A DNA stretch of 64,000 nt from Cephalopachus bancanus. Lineage: Eukaryota; Chordata; Mammalia; Primates; Tarsiidae. Positions 35,563 through 46,415 of this stretch are shown piece after piece (the stretch's first letter is position 1; every line of letters starts with the position of its first letter). The DNA is taken from positions 1-64,000 of the forward strand of contig JAPVLO010000874.1 in NCBI GenBank assembly GCA_027257055.1, read 5' to 3'. Under the pieces are notes generated by a model. It made no database searches. It saw only the letters and a list, made by a program, of their open reading frames with translations, and was not told the origin of the DNA. The position numbers and the translations under genes were made by a program.

Positions 35563-36205
35563 GAAAGTATTTGTGGAAGATACCTTCCTCCAGAGATATT
35601 TGTGTTTGATTCTGTCAGGCATTCGGTTACAATCAATCCAAGACCCCCACAAACCATGTTCACAATTTGAGATTCCCTAGAATTCTAGTTGATGCAAATG
35701 CAGATTAAGTTCTGTGAAAAGACTGGGCCGTAGCCACTACTTCTAAGAAATTATTTTCCTTTCCTTTTGCTTACCGCCTCCTCACTCAGTACCAAGGGAG
35801 TCTTCCCTGCAGTCCCCTGGGGTAAGGCAAGAACTATGGGTTTACTGCTTATTCACCCTAGCCCTGACAATGTAGCCCTTTGAGAGTACAGTCTAATATA
35901 GGGGAGAAGGTTTCCTTTTACGAGACTCCCAAACTTGGATAGGCCCTTGGACTTGGTTTCTCAGCCCATCAATCCAGGAGGCTGGCCAAGCTGAAATCCA
36001 CGTTGCCTGGATTTGCAAGTATCAACTCACCCTCACCTGGGGCATAATTACTTTAGTGTTCTGATATTTCACTTACCTCTCTGAGTTTCCAGAAAGAGAA
36101 GGGGAGGTCACAGAGTACCTTCACCTTCTACTTTATACTTGAAAAATGCTTGACATGCTTTATCACAAGCATACATTTATTTAACTTGTAACTACATTTT
36201 CTTTA
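35563..36205. other. Unique sequence downstream of GSDMB, no gene seen
   Basis: Shared closely with 49305-49960. No coding frame or splice-like structure recognised. Confidence 0.5.
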
Positions 36206-36207
36206 AA

Positions 36208-36478
36208 AACATCCAGCACTTTGGGAGGCAAGGGCGAGAGGATTGCCGGAGCTCAGGGGTTCGAGACCAGCCTGAGCAACATGGCGAAAGCTTGTCTCTA
36301 CAATAAACCAAAAACTTAGCTGGGTGTGGTGGCACAGGCCTCTAGTTCCAGCTACTCGGAAGGCTGAGGCGGAAGGATCGCCGGAGCCCAGCAGGTCGAG
36401 GCTGCGGTGGCCGCGAGCATGCCACTGCACTCCACCCTGGGTGACAGAGTGAGACTCCAACTCAAAAAAATAAAAACT
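36208..36478 (+). mobile_element. Alu, 5'-truncated
   Basis: Begins at 'atccagcactttgggagg'; shared with right arm 49034-49308. Confidence 0.88.
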
Positions 36479-36837
36479 CAAACAGAAAAGGATGAAAACA
36501 GCAGTCTCCTCTCCTCTCCTCGCTAACCCTCAGTCCCACATCTCCCAGTTTGCACTTTCTAATGGCTTTCTAGCTTCCAAAGACGTGTTAAAATCTTATC
36601 TGCTGCTGCGTTCTTTTTATTCTTGTAGGTTTATGCAGAGCTTGTCTATGATTTTACTGTTATTTGGTAAGGTTTCAAGAAGGAGATAAAATTAATATGA
36701 TCAACTTGCCATTTTTAATCAGAAGTCTGTGCATAAAATCCAGGCTGAATTTGGACATTAGCATGTAGGGAGTGGAATGCATCAGAGTATGGCCAACTGC
36801 TTGTTGTTTTAAAAATGTCTTGGAGGTCCTGCTGGTA

Positions 36838-36865
36838 ATAGCGTGGTGGTGATGGTGGTGAGGAC
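36838..36865 (+). repeat. Trinucleotide tract (GGT)n downstream of the GSDMB stop
   Basis: 'gcgtggtggtgatggtggtgagg'. The right arm has a longer tract (48628-48657). Confidence 0.7.
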
Positions 36866-38711
36866 GGACTGGCAAGGAGAAAACCCAGGGACTTGTGGGG
36901 AGAAAAGGCTTTGTTAGGAAGAGACAGAGGCAGTCTCCCCACTCAGCTGCTGCAGGATGGAGACAGCAACATAGAGAGGCCACGGGGTTCGTGCCTGGGG
37001 GTCACAGCCCATGTCAGGATTGTGGACGTGCCCATCCAGTTCTGCTTCAGGATAAACTCCACCTGGAAGGAAAGTCAACAGACTGAAAAGCCAGGAGCAA
37101 CGATATACCAGAAATGGCAAATACTTGGCCACACTCCTTAATCCTTGGCCCACAGGCAGGCATAAGAAGCCATCGCGGCACTCTTTCCTGTGGAGCCTGG
37201 AGCGCCTCAGACTCTCTCAACACACTGCCAGCCACTGCCAATCTGCACTGGCACTCAAGATCATGCTAGCTGCCATCCCGGGACTAAACATTTTCCACCC
37301 CTTTCTTGTTCATAGGCAAGCAACAGAGCCTAAAAAACCCTCCCAAATTGTCCTGGCAACTGTGTGGCCAGGGAATTGTCACAAACCAGCTGCATGGACC
37401 TGAGATGGCTGAGAACTATAAAGTAAGAAGGGGATGTGCCCTGAGACTTCTGGGTCCCTCGAGAACACAGGCATCCACTATGCCCCTGGCCCTCAGCCCA
37501 GACTGTCTCACCTGGTCTTTCAACGGGGAGAGGGTTCCCTTCTCCAGAGCCTCAGTCACAAGCTACTGCTCCTCAGACAGCTCTCGGGGCCAAAGGAAAA
37601 GAAGACAGTGGTTGACAGAAAGGAGAGGCACATAGTGGGAAAGGGCTTCATTGGCTGATCAGACCCAGGACAGGCATCATCAAAGGTTCCAGAGCCCTGG
37701 GAGTCCCGGATGCGAGTTATTTCGGATCGGCTCCTGCTATGGCTCGTTTCCCTCTTAGCCTGCAGGGGTCACAGACTACACCAGGGGGGAGGCGGAGGCG
37801 CCCCTCAATGCCTGGCCTGAGGAAGATGGCTAGTCTCTAAAATGGGAGGGGCTATCCCTCACAAAGTGTAAGGGGCAATTGCATCCCCCTTCTTCTAAGA
37901 CTGTATTCCCCATAGGCCTCTGCTCAGCACTTCCCCCCCCAACATACGGCCAGACCCTTCCTCACCTAGCAAGGCATCCAGGAGGCCCAGAATGGCTTCT
38001 GCACGCGCTTCCACCAAGATCCCAGCAGCATTAAAAAAGCGGCACAGGAGAGGACCAGCTGGGTCCTCCAGCTGCAGCTCACCAGGGCACAGAACGCCAG
38101 ATACCTAGGGCCAGGAGACGGGGCAGATGCACACTTGTGTCCCTGCAGCACATTGTCCTCCTTGTGCCTGCCGCCCTGCCCTCTTACTCCTCTCTGCCCA
38201 AATTCTTTCTTCGGGTCCCTTACTCTTTCTTGTAGGTCCTGCAGAAGCTCATCCTTGCCGAGGAACTTAGTGAGGGAGTTGAGCACATCTCTTCGCTCCT
38301 CCTCAGTCAGATCCTGGAGGCTTCTCACCGTGTCCTGCACCTTCTCTGGGTTTCTGGAATCCTCCAAACTCAAGGACTTTCCTGTAGAGGCAGCAGTTAA
38401 GAACCCAGCCCTCCAACCCCCACAGGCTTCATTGCTAAGGCTCCATTATTGGTCTACCTTTATTCTGGAGACCATCTTTCTGCTTTCCCTTCTTCCAACT
38501 TTTCCTATTAAAATGAAGCGTCCTTCTTCCCAGACACCTACCATCATGGCCCCCTACTGACCCCATTTCCATCTCCTCAGCTCCCCCCAGTTTAGTGCCA
38601 ACCCTCAATTCTTCTCCACCTCCAAGAAAAAAAACAAAACTTAGTTGTTTCCATTCACAGTGCAGTCCTCAGGCCACACTGGGAGTAATTAGGATTTAGA
38701 GAAAGTTAAAG

Positions 38712-38886
38712 CAGTGGACCTCAGCCTTGATTGTGCATGAGATTCACCTGGGGCGGTATTATAACTCTGATGCCCAGGCCACACCCCAGACCAATTAAGT
38801 CAGAACTTCTGGAGACGAGACTCAGATGTCGCTAATTTGGTAGTTCTTCCAGGTGATGTCAGTGTAGAACCAAAGGAGAATCACTG
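38712..38886 (+). mobile_element. MER5A-type DNA transposon in a GSDMB intron
   Basis: Terminal inverted 'cagtgg...cactg' with 'gagattcacctgggg', 'gatgcccaggccacacccca' and 'caggtgatgtcagtg', as in MER5A. Right-arm copy at 46596-46770. Confidence 0.8.
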
Positions 38887-39254
38887 TGTTTAGAGGCGAC
38901 AGATGCAACCTCCAGAATAAAAGCTTGCTGGGCACGGTTTCCCCCCCTTCCACACCCACTCAGCTGACCCCACCTGAGCAGCAGTCTTGAGTTAGGCGTG
39001 CTCAAGGCTGAGTGGGTGCAGCCACCCTGAACATCCTTGCCTGAACAGGATGACCTGCCATCCTTCTCTGCAAAGAGAGGAAGAATTATTTCAGAGTTTT
39101 CAGGTCACCTCCAGCCTATGTAGACATTCTCTTCCCGGCGGTGGAGGTTCACATTTCTACACTCGGAGCCCTCATTGCCCATGCCAGGGAATCTGCCTCC
39201 TCATCGTTGTGTAAGTGGGAAAGCACGATATTTGCAGACCCCTTCCCACAGCCA

Positions 39255-39385
39255 CAAAGACGGGTAGTCATAGGATTACGCCTAGATGACGGAAAAAGAA
39301 ATCAAAGCCCAAAGAGGGTGCAACGTGCATTTAGTCACCCAGCAAATGTGGGTGACACCTGTCTATATCCCTTCCCACGTCCTCT
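39255..39385 (+). mobile_element. MIR-like fragment
   Basis: 'gacggaaaaagaaatcaaagcccaaagagggtgcaac...tcacccagcaaatgtggg' follows the MIR core order. Confidence 0.45.
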
Positions 39386-39502
39386 TAAGCAGGACAACCC
39401 TGCTGGGATCTAGGGGAAAACCTAGAAATTCCACAGGAAGCTACATCCAGAACCTCAGGAACCTTCTAGTCCAACCCCTTAATTTTTATATTCTCTATCT
39501 AG

Positions 39503-39665
39503 CTACTTATTTTGAGGCAGGGTCTCACTCTGTTTCCCAGGCTGGAATGCAGTGGTGCTCACTGCAGTCTCAAATTTCTGGGCTCAAGCGATCCTTCTGC
39601 TTCAGCCTCCTCAGTAGTTGGGACTAAAAGACACGCGCCCTTGTATCCAGCTAGTTTTAACCTCT
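39503..39665 (-). mobile_element. Old Alu monomer in GSDMB intron
   Basis: 'gaggcagggtctcactctgtttcccaggctggaatgcagtgg' and onward. Confidence 0.75.
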
Positions 39666-40069
39666 ATTTCAAAGTCTGGAAAATTGTGGCTTGGGAAACC
39701 ATAGCGGTAATGAATGGCAGATGATGAATGGCAGAGTGGAACACAGACCCTGAGATTGACTCCAGTCTAAAGCCAGTTTTCATAGCCAGTGCTGTTGTAT
39801 GGGAACTTGCAAGGTAATTCAATTGTGCTTCCTAGGCCAATAAGCCTTCAGGGAGGGCTGTAAGCCCCGGATCCAGCAGACTGCCAGCACAAAGCAAGTT
39901 AAAGTTGTCCTAGGAGCAGCCTGGAAACCCTCATCCAAACTTCAGTTCAGACTGCTGCTCCTACAGGCAGAAGTTTTTCCTGCCCTTACCTTGGTTCCCA
40001 CCTCTGAGTGCATCCTACTATAATCTTAGCCCTAACAATTCTATGATTCCAGTCCACCTATTGTCCTTT

Positions 40070-40364
40070 TTTTTTTGCTTTTTAGTAGGAGTGTCACGCT
40101 GTTGCCCAGGCTGGAATGCAGTGGCACGCTCACGGCCACCGCAGCCTCGACCTGCTGGGCTCCGGCGATCCTTCTGCCTCAGCCTTCCAAGTAGCTGGAA
40201 CTAAAGGCACATACCACCATGCCGGCTAATTGTTTTCATCTATTGTACAGACGAAGTCTCGCCTTGTTGCCTGGGCTGGTGTCAAACTGTGGGCTCAGAC
40301 AATCCTCTCACCTTGACCTCCCAAAGTGTTGGGATTACAGGCATGAGCCACTGCACTTGGCTTG
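40070..40364 (-). mobile_element. Alu, antisense, in GSDMB intron
   Basis: 'tattgtccttttttttt' before and 'cttgtcctgttttaaag' after; full inverted dimer. Confidence 0.88.
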
Positions 40365-40977
40365 TCCTGTTTTAAAGAATAGTATCCTTGCTCATTCTGA
40401 AATGATAAACAGGAGGCCCAGCAGCTCACTCACCTTCTGGAAAGGATGTTGTATTCTCCCGGAAACAAGTATCTAAACCAGCATCCAAAAGGAGAAAGAC
40501 CAGTTATCAGAGAGACCAGTTCTCCCTGAGTTCCCTTTTCTGGTCCTCCCAATCCCTACACCCTTCCTCCAACCAAAAAGCAGCAAAAGACAATTAGTGG
40601 GTGACTGAGGTGGGAGTCAACACCTCTAGGGAAGGGCTGATGTCATGGTGAGGCTGATCCTGGGTCAGCAGGGCCATGTTCCTGGGTCATAGCATGGAGC
40701 CTCGGTCGTTCCCAGGCCTTACCCACCCTCTTCCAGGAGCACTGCCCCCACCTCCAAGTTCGCCAGCCACCCACCGTAGGCTGACACAGGGCCTGGCTGA
40801 ATCCACCCCCACCCCACTCGTGTTCAGGGCTCCCTCATCCTGCTCCCACCAGGCATTGCTTGCTTGTTCTCTGCTTGCTGGGGAAGGTGAGCTGCTTTAT
40901 CCGATAGCCCAGGACCTGATGCTTCGGTGCTGGGAAAAAGGAGCGTACATCGATGGATCCCCCAGGTGCTCTAGGTA

Positions 40978-41150
40978 GTTATCTTGCCTGATGGTCCAGA
41001 CAATCGTGTGAGGTAGACATTTGTATCCCCACTTTGTAGATGAGAGAATTGAGACTCTGAGAGGTAAGTAGAGGAGCCAGTCTCACAGCTAAAAACAATC
41101 ACAGAGCTGACATTTGAGCACACATCTGACACCAAAACTCATGTCTTCGC
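40978..41150 (+). mobile_element. MIR element in GSDMB intron
   Basis: 'tgaggtagacatttgtatccccactttgtagatgagagaattgagactctgagaggtaag...gccagtctcacagct' is the MIR core. Confidence 0.8.
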
Positions 41151-41275
41151 CACTGTTCATTCAACAAATGTCTGCTGAGGACCTACTTTGTTCTAGGCAT
41201 TGTGGCTCCGGTCCTCCTGCCTGGTAGAAAGAGAGGCAGACAGCGAACAAGTAAAATCACACCTGTGTAACTAGG
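41151..41275 (+). mobile_element. L2/MIR-like 3' fragment
   Basis: 'tcattcaacaaatgtctgctgaggacctactttgttctaggcattg' matches this old repeat type. Confidence 0.5.
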
Positions 41276-41767
41276 AACCGTGAGGAGTGCTGCGAAGGAA
41301 ATGAAGAGGGGACATCACTAGAGAATGACAAGGGAGGGACTGAGCAAGACCACACACCCTCTCCTGGGACAAGAAGGCCAAAGAGCGGCCAAGGCTGCTC
41401 AGGGAGGTCTGAAAAGTCCAGAGTGGGCTGGCAACCCTTGATCTGCAGGGAGTGGGCCAATGCTGGCTCTCCCACCAGCCCTGTCTCCCGGGAGCCTAAC
41501 CTTGCGCTCACAGCTGAGACGGCCCTGATAGATCTGGCCCAAAATGCGTATTGCCGTTTACTTTTCAGGGTTTCCTCCTTTGCATTCTCCAGAGTTTCTG
41601 TCACCAGATACAGGTTTTCTCCCTTGAGAACTGATTGGAACGAAGAGGGCAGTTCCTGCTTCAGCTTCCTGGACAGAGTAGAGAGAGAAGAGCTCAGGAT
41701 CTCAGGGCCCCACCTCCTAGTGACACTCCTTCCTCCCCATCAACCTATTTGAGTTTAAAGTGCTTCC

Positions 41768-42057
41768 GGCCAGGGGCGGTGGCACGAGCCTGTGATCCCA
41801 GCATTTGGGGAAGCCGAGGCGAGAGGATTGCTTGAGCCCAGGGGTTTGAGATCAGCCTGGGCAACTTGGTGAGACCTCATCTCTACACTAGATCACAAAA
41901 TTAGCTGGGCCCGGTAGCACGCACCTGTAGTTCTGGCTACTTGGAAGGCTGAGGCGGAAGGATCGCCAGAGCCCAGCAGGTCGACACTGGGGTGGCCAAG
42001 AGCGTTACCACTGCACTCCAGCCTGGGCGACAGAGTGAGATTCCGACTCAGAAAATA
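41768..42057 (+). mobile_element. Alu in GSDMB intron
   Basis: 'ggccaggggcggtggcacgagcc' start; tail 'aaaataaataaatt'. Confidence 0.88.
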
Positions 42058-42232
42058 AATAAATTAGCTGGGCATGGTGGTGTGCACCTATAGTTCCAGC
42101 TACTTGGAGGGCTGAAGCAGAAGGATCGCCGGAACTTAGCAGGTCGACGCTGGGGTGGCCTTGAGTGTGTCACTGCACTCCAGCCTGGGCGACAGAGTGA
42201 GACTCTGACTCAAAAAGAGAGAAACAAAAGGC
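42058..42232 (+). mobile_element. Alu right monomer, tandem
   Basis: 'agctgggcatggtggtgtgcacc...gactctgactcaaaaag'. Confidence 0.82.
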
Positions 42233-42930
42233 ACCCACCCCGCTCAGGAAGAGCTCGCCAAGGAGAACTGCGGGTGCTTTCTCCTGCTTTACTCCTCAGA
42301 CTCCAGCAGTCCCAGCTGAGGAAGAAAACATACTGCTGCAGGGGACAGCTAGTGATGCCTCTGAAGTGGGAAGCACCATGCCCTCCAGCTATCAGGGCCT
42401 CTGTGGCATTTGGTGCCACCCTGGTGGGGTCAGACAGTGATACTCTCTGTACAAGAAAAGTTCTACAAGGGTGCTTTGATCTCATCGAGCTTCGGCTCTC
42501 TTTCACTGAGTGTCTACTGTGTGCTTGGGGCCAAGAGAGGGAAGTTAATAAAGTCAGTCTTCGGACGTGGAAACCACTGGCTTGCCCACAAGGCAGAGTG
42601 AAACAAGCACAAAATACTGATGTGGGCAACTCCGTATGGGAGAGCACTTTTAAGAGCATCTCTTAAAAGCAGCAGGTTGGTTGAGTGAGTGATCAATCAC
42701 CCTGGAGAGTCGCAGGGTTGTGAGTGAATTGGAGGCATCAGAAGGCGTCCTGGAGGCGGCTCTCGGGAGAACGAGGAGGCGCCGTGAAGGTGGAGAAGCG
42801 GAAGGCATGCTTGAGTAACAGAGTGCTGGGAGGATGGAGGAAGCGGCTGCCCTGGAGGGCTAGTGCCCCCCCTCGTGGTGCCCAAGGTGGGCTGCTGTCC
42901 CTCCTTCCCCACTGCGGCCTGACTCCAGCC
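42233..42930. other. GSDMB intron sequence, nothing recognised
   Basis: Open frames on both strands lack protein features. 'tttcactgagtgtctactgtgtgcttgg' is L2-like. Confidence 0.4.
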
Positions 42931-43311
42931 TCACCTGCTCACAAGAGTATCCAGACATTGCTGGGTTATCCGTGTCTGCAGTATCTGAATCTTCTGCTCT
43001 TGGGACACCTGGAAGCTGCATGGGATCGTTATTTCTTTGGAAAGTTGCACTGTCGGCTCTCCCTTTGAGTCCACATCACCCAGAGTTTGGAACTCAGCCT
43101 TTCGACCTGGAAAGAGAAGGGTAAAGGTCATCCTGGAGCTGACGCATAAGACCTCTCTCCAGAAAACCCTCTCAGGAGCAGCTCCACCCTCCACCAGCCT
43201 GTCCTTCTGAGGGAGCCCTCCAGCTGTGGCTCTCCAGGAAATGCTGTTCTCACCACAGATGGAGTCATCATGGGGTCCCGTGATCCCATGTGTGACCCCA
43301 CTCTTCCCCCT

Positions 43312-43408
43312 TCTTACCATGTGTCCTTGGATAAGTCACTACACCTCTCTGAATCTGTTTCTTCATCTATAGAAGGAGAATATCAATAGCACTTACTTCC
43401 TGTGCTGG
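43312..43408 (-). mobile_element. MIR fragment, antisense
   Basis: 'gtgtccttggataagtcactacacctctctgaatctgtttcttcatctatagaaggag' is the MIR core inverted. Confidence 0.75.
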
Positions 43409-43546
43409 GGACATTTTTTTTTTTTTTTTTGGAAGCACGATTTATTGAGAGGACAGAAAAGCTCCCACAGTGGGAGGGGACCTGAGGGGGTTGCTCTGTT
43501 GGCGAAATTAAACAAAATAATGCAGTTAAGCACTTAACAAAGTGTC

Positions 43547-43712
43547 TGAGCCAAGCACAGTGGCTCATGCCTGAAATCCCAGCACTTTGGGAGCCAGAGG
43601 TGAGAGGATTACCTGAGCTCAGGGCTTCGAGACCTTCTCTCTACAATAAATCAAAAAATCAGCTGAGCGTGGTGGCTTGTGCCTGTGGTTGCAGCTACTT
43701 GAAAGGTTGGCT
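43547..43712 (+). mobile_element. Alu, partial
   Basis: Left monomer and linker, cut by the following antisense Alu. Confidence 0.82.
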
Positions 43713-43714
43713 AA

Positions 43715-44010
43715 TTTTTTTTTTTTTTTTTTTTTTGAGTTGGAGTCTCACTCTGTCGTCCAGACTGGAGTGCAGTGGCCGCTCCCGGCCACCACAGGCT
43801 CGACCTGCTGGGCTCCGGCAATCCTTCCCCCTCAGCCTTACAAGTAGCTGGAATTACAGGCATGCGCTACCACGCCCGGCTGATTTTTTGATTTATTGTA
43901 GAGATGAGGTCTCGCTGCCCAGGCGGGTCTCGAACCCGCAGGCTCAGGCAATCCACTCACCTCAGCCTCCCAAAGGCGCGGGATTACAGGCTGAGCCACC
44001 GAGCCCGGCT
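43715..44010 (-). mobile_element. Alu, antisense (young type)
   Basis: 'ggctaatttttttt' before and 'ggcttaatttttttt' after; inserted into an older Alu. Confidence 0.9.
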
Positions 44011-44148
44011 TAATTTTTTTTATTTATTACAGAGATGAGGTCTCGCCAAGTTGCCCAGGCTGGTCTCGAACCTGCGGGCTCAGGCAATCCTCTCGCCTCA
44101 GCCTCCCAAAGTGCTGAGAGTACAGGCTTGAGCCACCAAGCCCTGCCT
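44011..44148 (-). mobile_element. Alu left monomer, antisense
   Basis: 'attacagagatgaggtctcgccaagttgcccagg...gagccaccaagccctgcc'. Confidence 0.82.
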
Positions 44149-44150
44149 AA

Positions 44151-44562
<412 letters not shown>

Positions 44563-44564
44563 TA

Positions 44565-44662
44565 ATGTTTGTAGAGACAGGGTCTTGCTACATTGCCCAG
44601 GAGTCTTGAACTCCTGGCCTCAAGGTGCTGGGATTACAGGCATGGACCACAAATGCTAGCCC
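44565..44662 (-). mobile_element. Old Alu left-monomer fragment
   Basis: 'ttgtagagacagggtcttgctacattgcccag...gggattacaggcatgg'. Confidence 0.75.
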
Positions 44663-44710
44663 CTGTACCTTTCTTAAGTTAAGGCATATAAACAAATTTC
44701 ACAGTTTCTT

Positions 44711-44996
44711 TTGTTTTTTTTGAGTTGGAGTCTCACTCTTTCACCCAGACTGGAGTGCAGTGGCCGCTCCCGGCCACCGCAGCCTCGACCTGCTGGGCTC
44801 CGGCGATCCTTCCGCCTCAGCCTTCCGAGTAGCCGGAATTACAGGCATGCGCTACCATGTCCGGCTGATTTTTTGATTTATTGTAGAGATGAGGTCTCGC
44901 TGCCCAGGCGGGTCTCGAACCCGCGGGCTCAGGCAATCCACTCACCTCAGCCTCCCAAAGGCGCAGGATTACAGGCTGAACCACCTAGCCTGGCTG
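44711..44996 (-). mobile_element. Alu, antisense (young type)
   Basis: 'ttcacagtttct' before and 'tctcacggtttct' after. Confidence 0.9.
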
Positions 44997-45111
44997 TCTC
45001 ACGGTTTCTGTTTTGACTGACTTGGTTGGTGGCAATGAGGAGTCGAGAATGGGGTGGAGTTCAAGTGCGCAAGCCCCCTGGCCGCTCACCTCTCATCCAC
45101 CTCTTACTGAC

Positions 45112-45363
45112 CTTGGAGCCCAGAATCCAGTTGGTCAAACAGCTCTTCACCCTCCTCTCTCTCCAGTATGTCCCTCAGGGTGAGGCCTGTCATATGGTAC
45201 TGGCATCCTCCCAAGAGAGTCTTCTTCCTCACCAGACAGAGGCAGTGGAGTCTCCCAGCATCGACGATGCTTCTCACAGCAATCATATCCCCTCCAGCAT
45301 CCACCTTTTGGACCACAGCTCTTGTGATCTCCTCAAATACTCTGGGCATTGTGCCTGGACCAA
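45112..45363 (-). CDS. GSDMB: GSDMB start-codon exon
   Basis: Acceptor 'cctag' at 45364-45368, ATG at 45349, 79 codons plus one base, donor 'gtcagt' at 45111. The frame is open throughout and encodes the first strand and helix of the gasdermin N-terminal domain. It is single copy because it lies in the spacer. Confidence 0.9.
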
Positions 45364-45415
45364 CTAGGAAAAAGAAGCCAATTTCAGTTTTTAGGGAGGA
45401 GGGCACAGGTTCCAA

Positions 45416-46349
45416 TTTCCTAATCTTCTACCTTTGGCAGCCTGGGGGCAAGAAAGAGCCGAAGGTTCCAGGACCTGGAACGGTTTGCCTTTCCTGTTTT
45501 TAGAAGGTGAGGCAGCCATGACAAAGTAAGGAGGGGCAAACATCCCAGATCTCAGATTCTCCTCTGGCCCTCATGAAATCTGTCCAAAGGAAAGAAAGGG
45601 TAGTGATTACCCCAAACAGGGAAAGTCAGACCCGTTTTCTTAAATTTTTTTTTGTTTTAGTTGGGGTCTCACTGTGTCCCCCAGGCTGGAGTACAGTGGC
45701 ACACGCACGGCCACCGCAACCTCGGCTGCTGGGTTCAGGCGATCCTCCAGCCTCAGCCTTCCGAGCAGCTGGAACTCTATATAGGCATGCGTCACCAAGC
45801 CCCGCTAATGCTTTTCCTTGTAGAAATGGCGTCTCACCAAGTCGCCCAGGCTGGTCTCGCCTCAGCCTCTCCACGTGCTGGGATCACAGGCATGAGCCAC
45901 CACGCCCAGCTGCGAGACCTGCTTTCCACATTTCCCATGCAAGAGTTGCCCCCTCGTTTAAAGGGCCTGCGGGATGGCAAGGCAGGCCCACCGTCCCTCA
46001 GCCAGACGCGCACCATGCTAATGAACAGAGGAAGCAGGGAGGGGTGAGGGCCATGGCTGCCAGACCTCACAGTACCTGCCCCAACTGGCCACTCTGCTCC
46101 GATTCCTGAACTTCCTTCCTTGTTGTGTTCTGCCAGGCAGTGGCATAGGAGCCCCCTACCATTTCCCGGTGAGATGGTGGCAAGTTGGGCTCAGAAGAAA
46201 CCAGAGCTTCCCGGGATCCTCTTCCCCCATCCTAACTCTGGCCACCTTCCCCCACAACCTTTCTGCCTGGCCAAGGTGCCAACCCACCCGCCTCGCCCTT
46301 CCTGTCTCTGCCCCCATCGTTGGGGCCAACTGTCAACTCACTGCAGCCA
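45416..46349. other. GSDMB 5' flank / first-intron region up to the palindrome arm
   Basis: Contains one antisense Alu-like element (45650-45915). A non-coding first exon or promoter is expected near here from the human gene, but I cannot point to one. Confidence 0.4.
45650..45915 (-). mobile_element. Old Alu, antisense
   Basis: 'agttggggtctcactgtgtcccccaggctgg' to 'caggcatgagccaccacgcccagc'. Confidence 0.82.
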
Positions 46350-46415
46350 GGAAGAGAATGTCTACATAGGCTGGAGGTGACCTGAAAACTCTGAAATAAT
46401 TTCTTCTCTTTGCAG

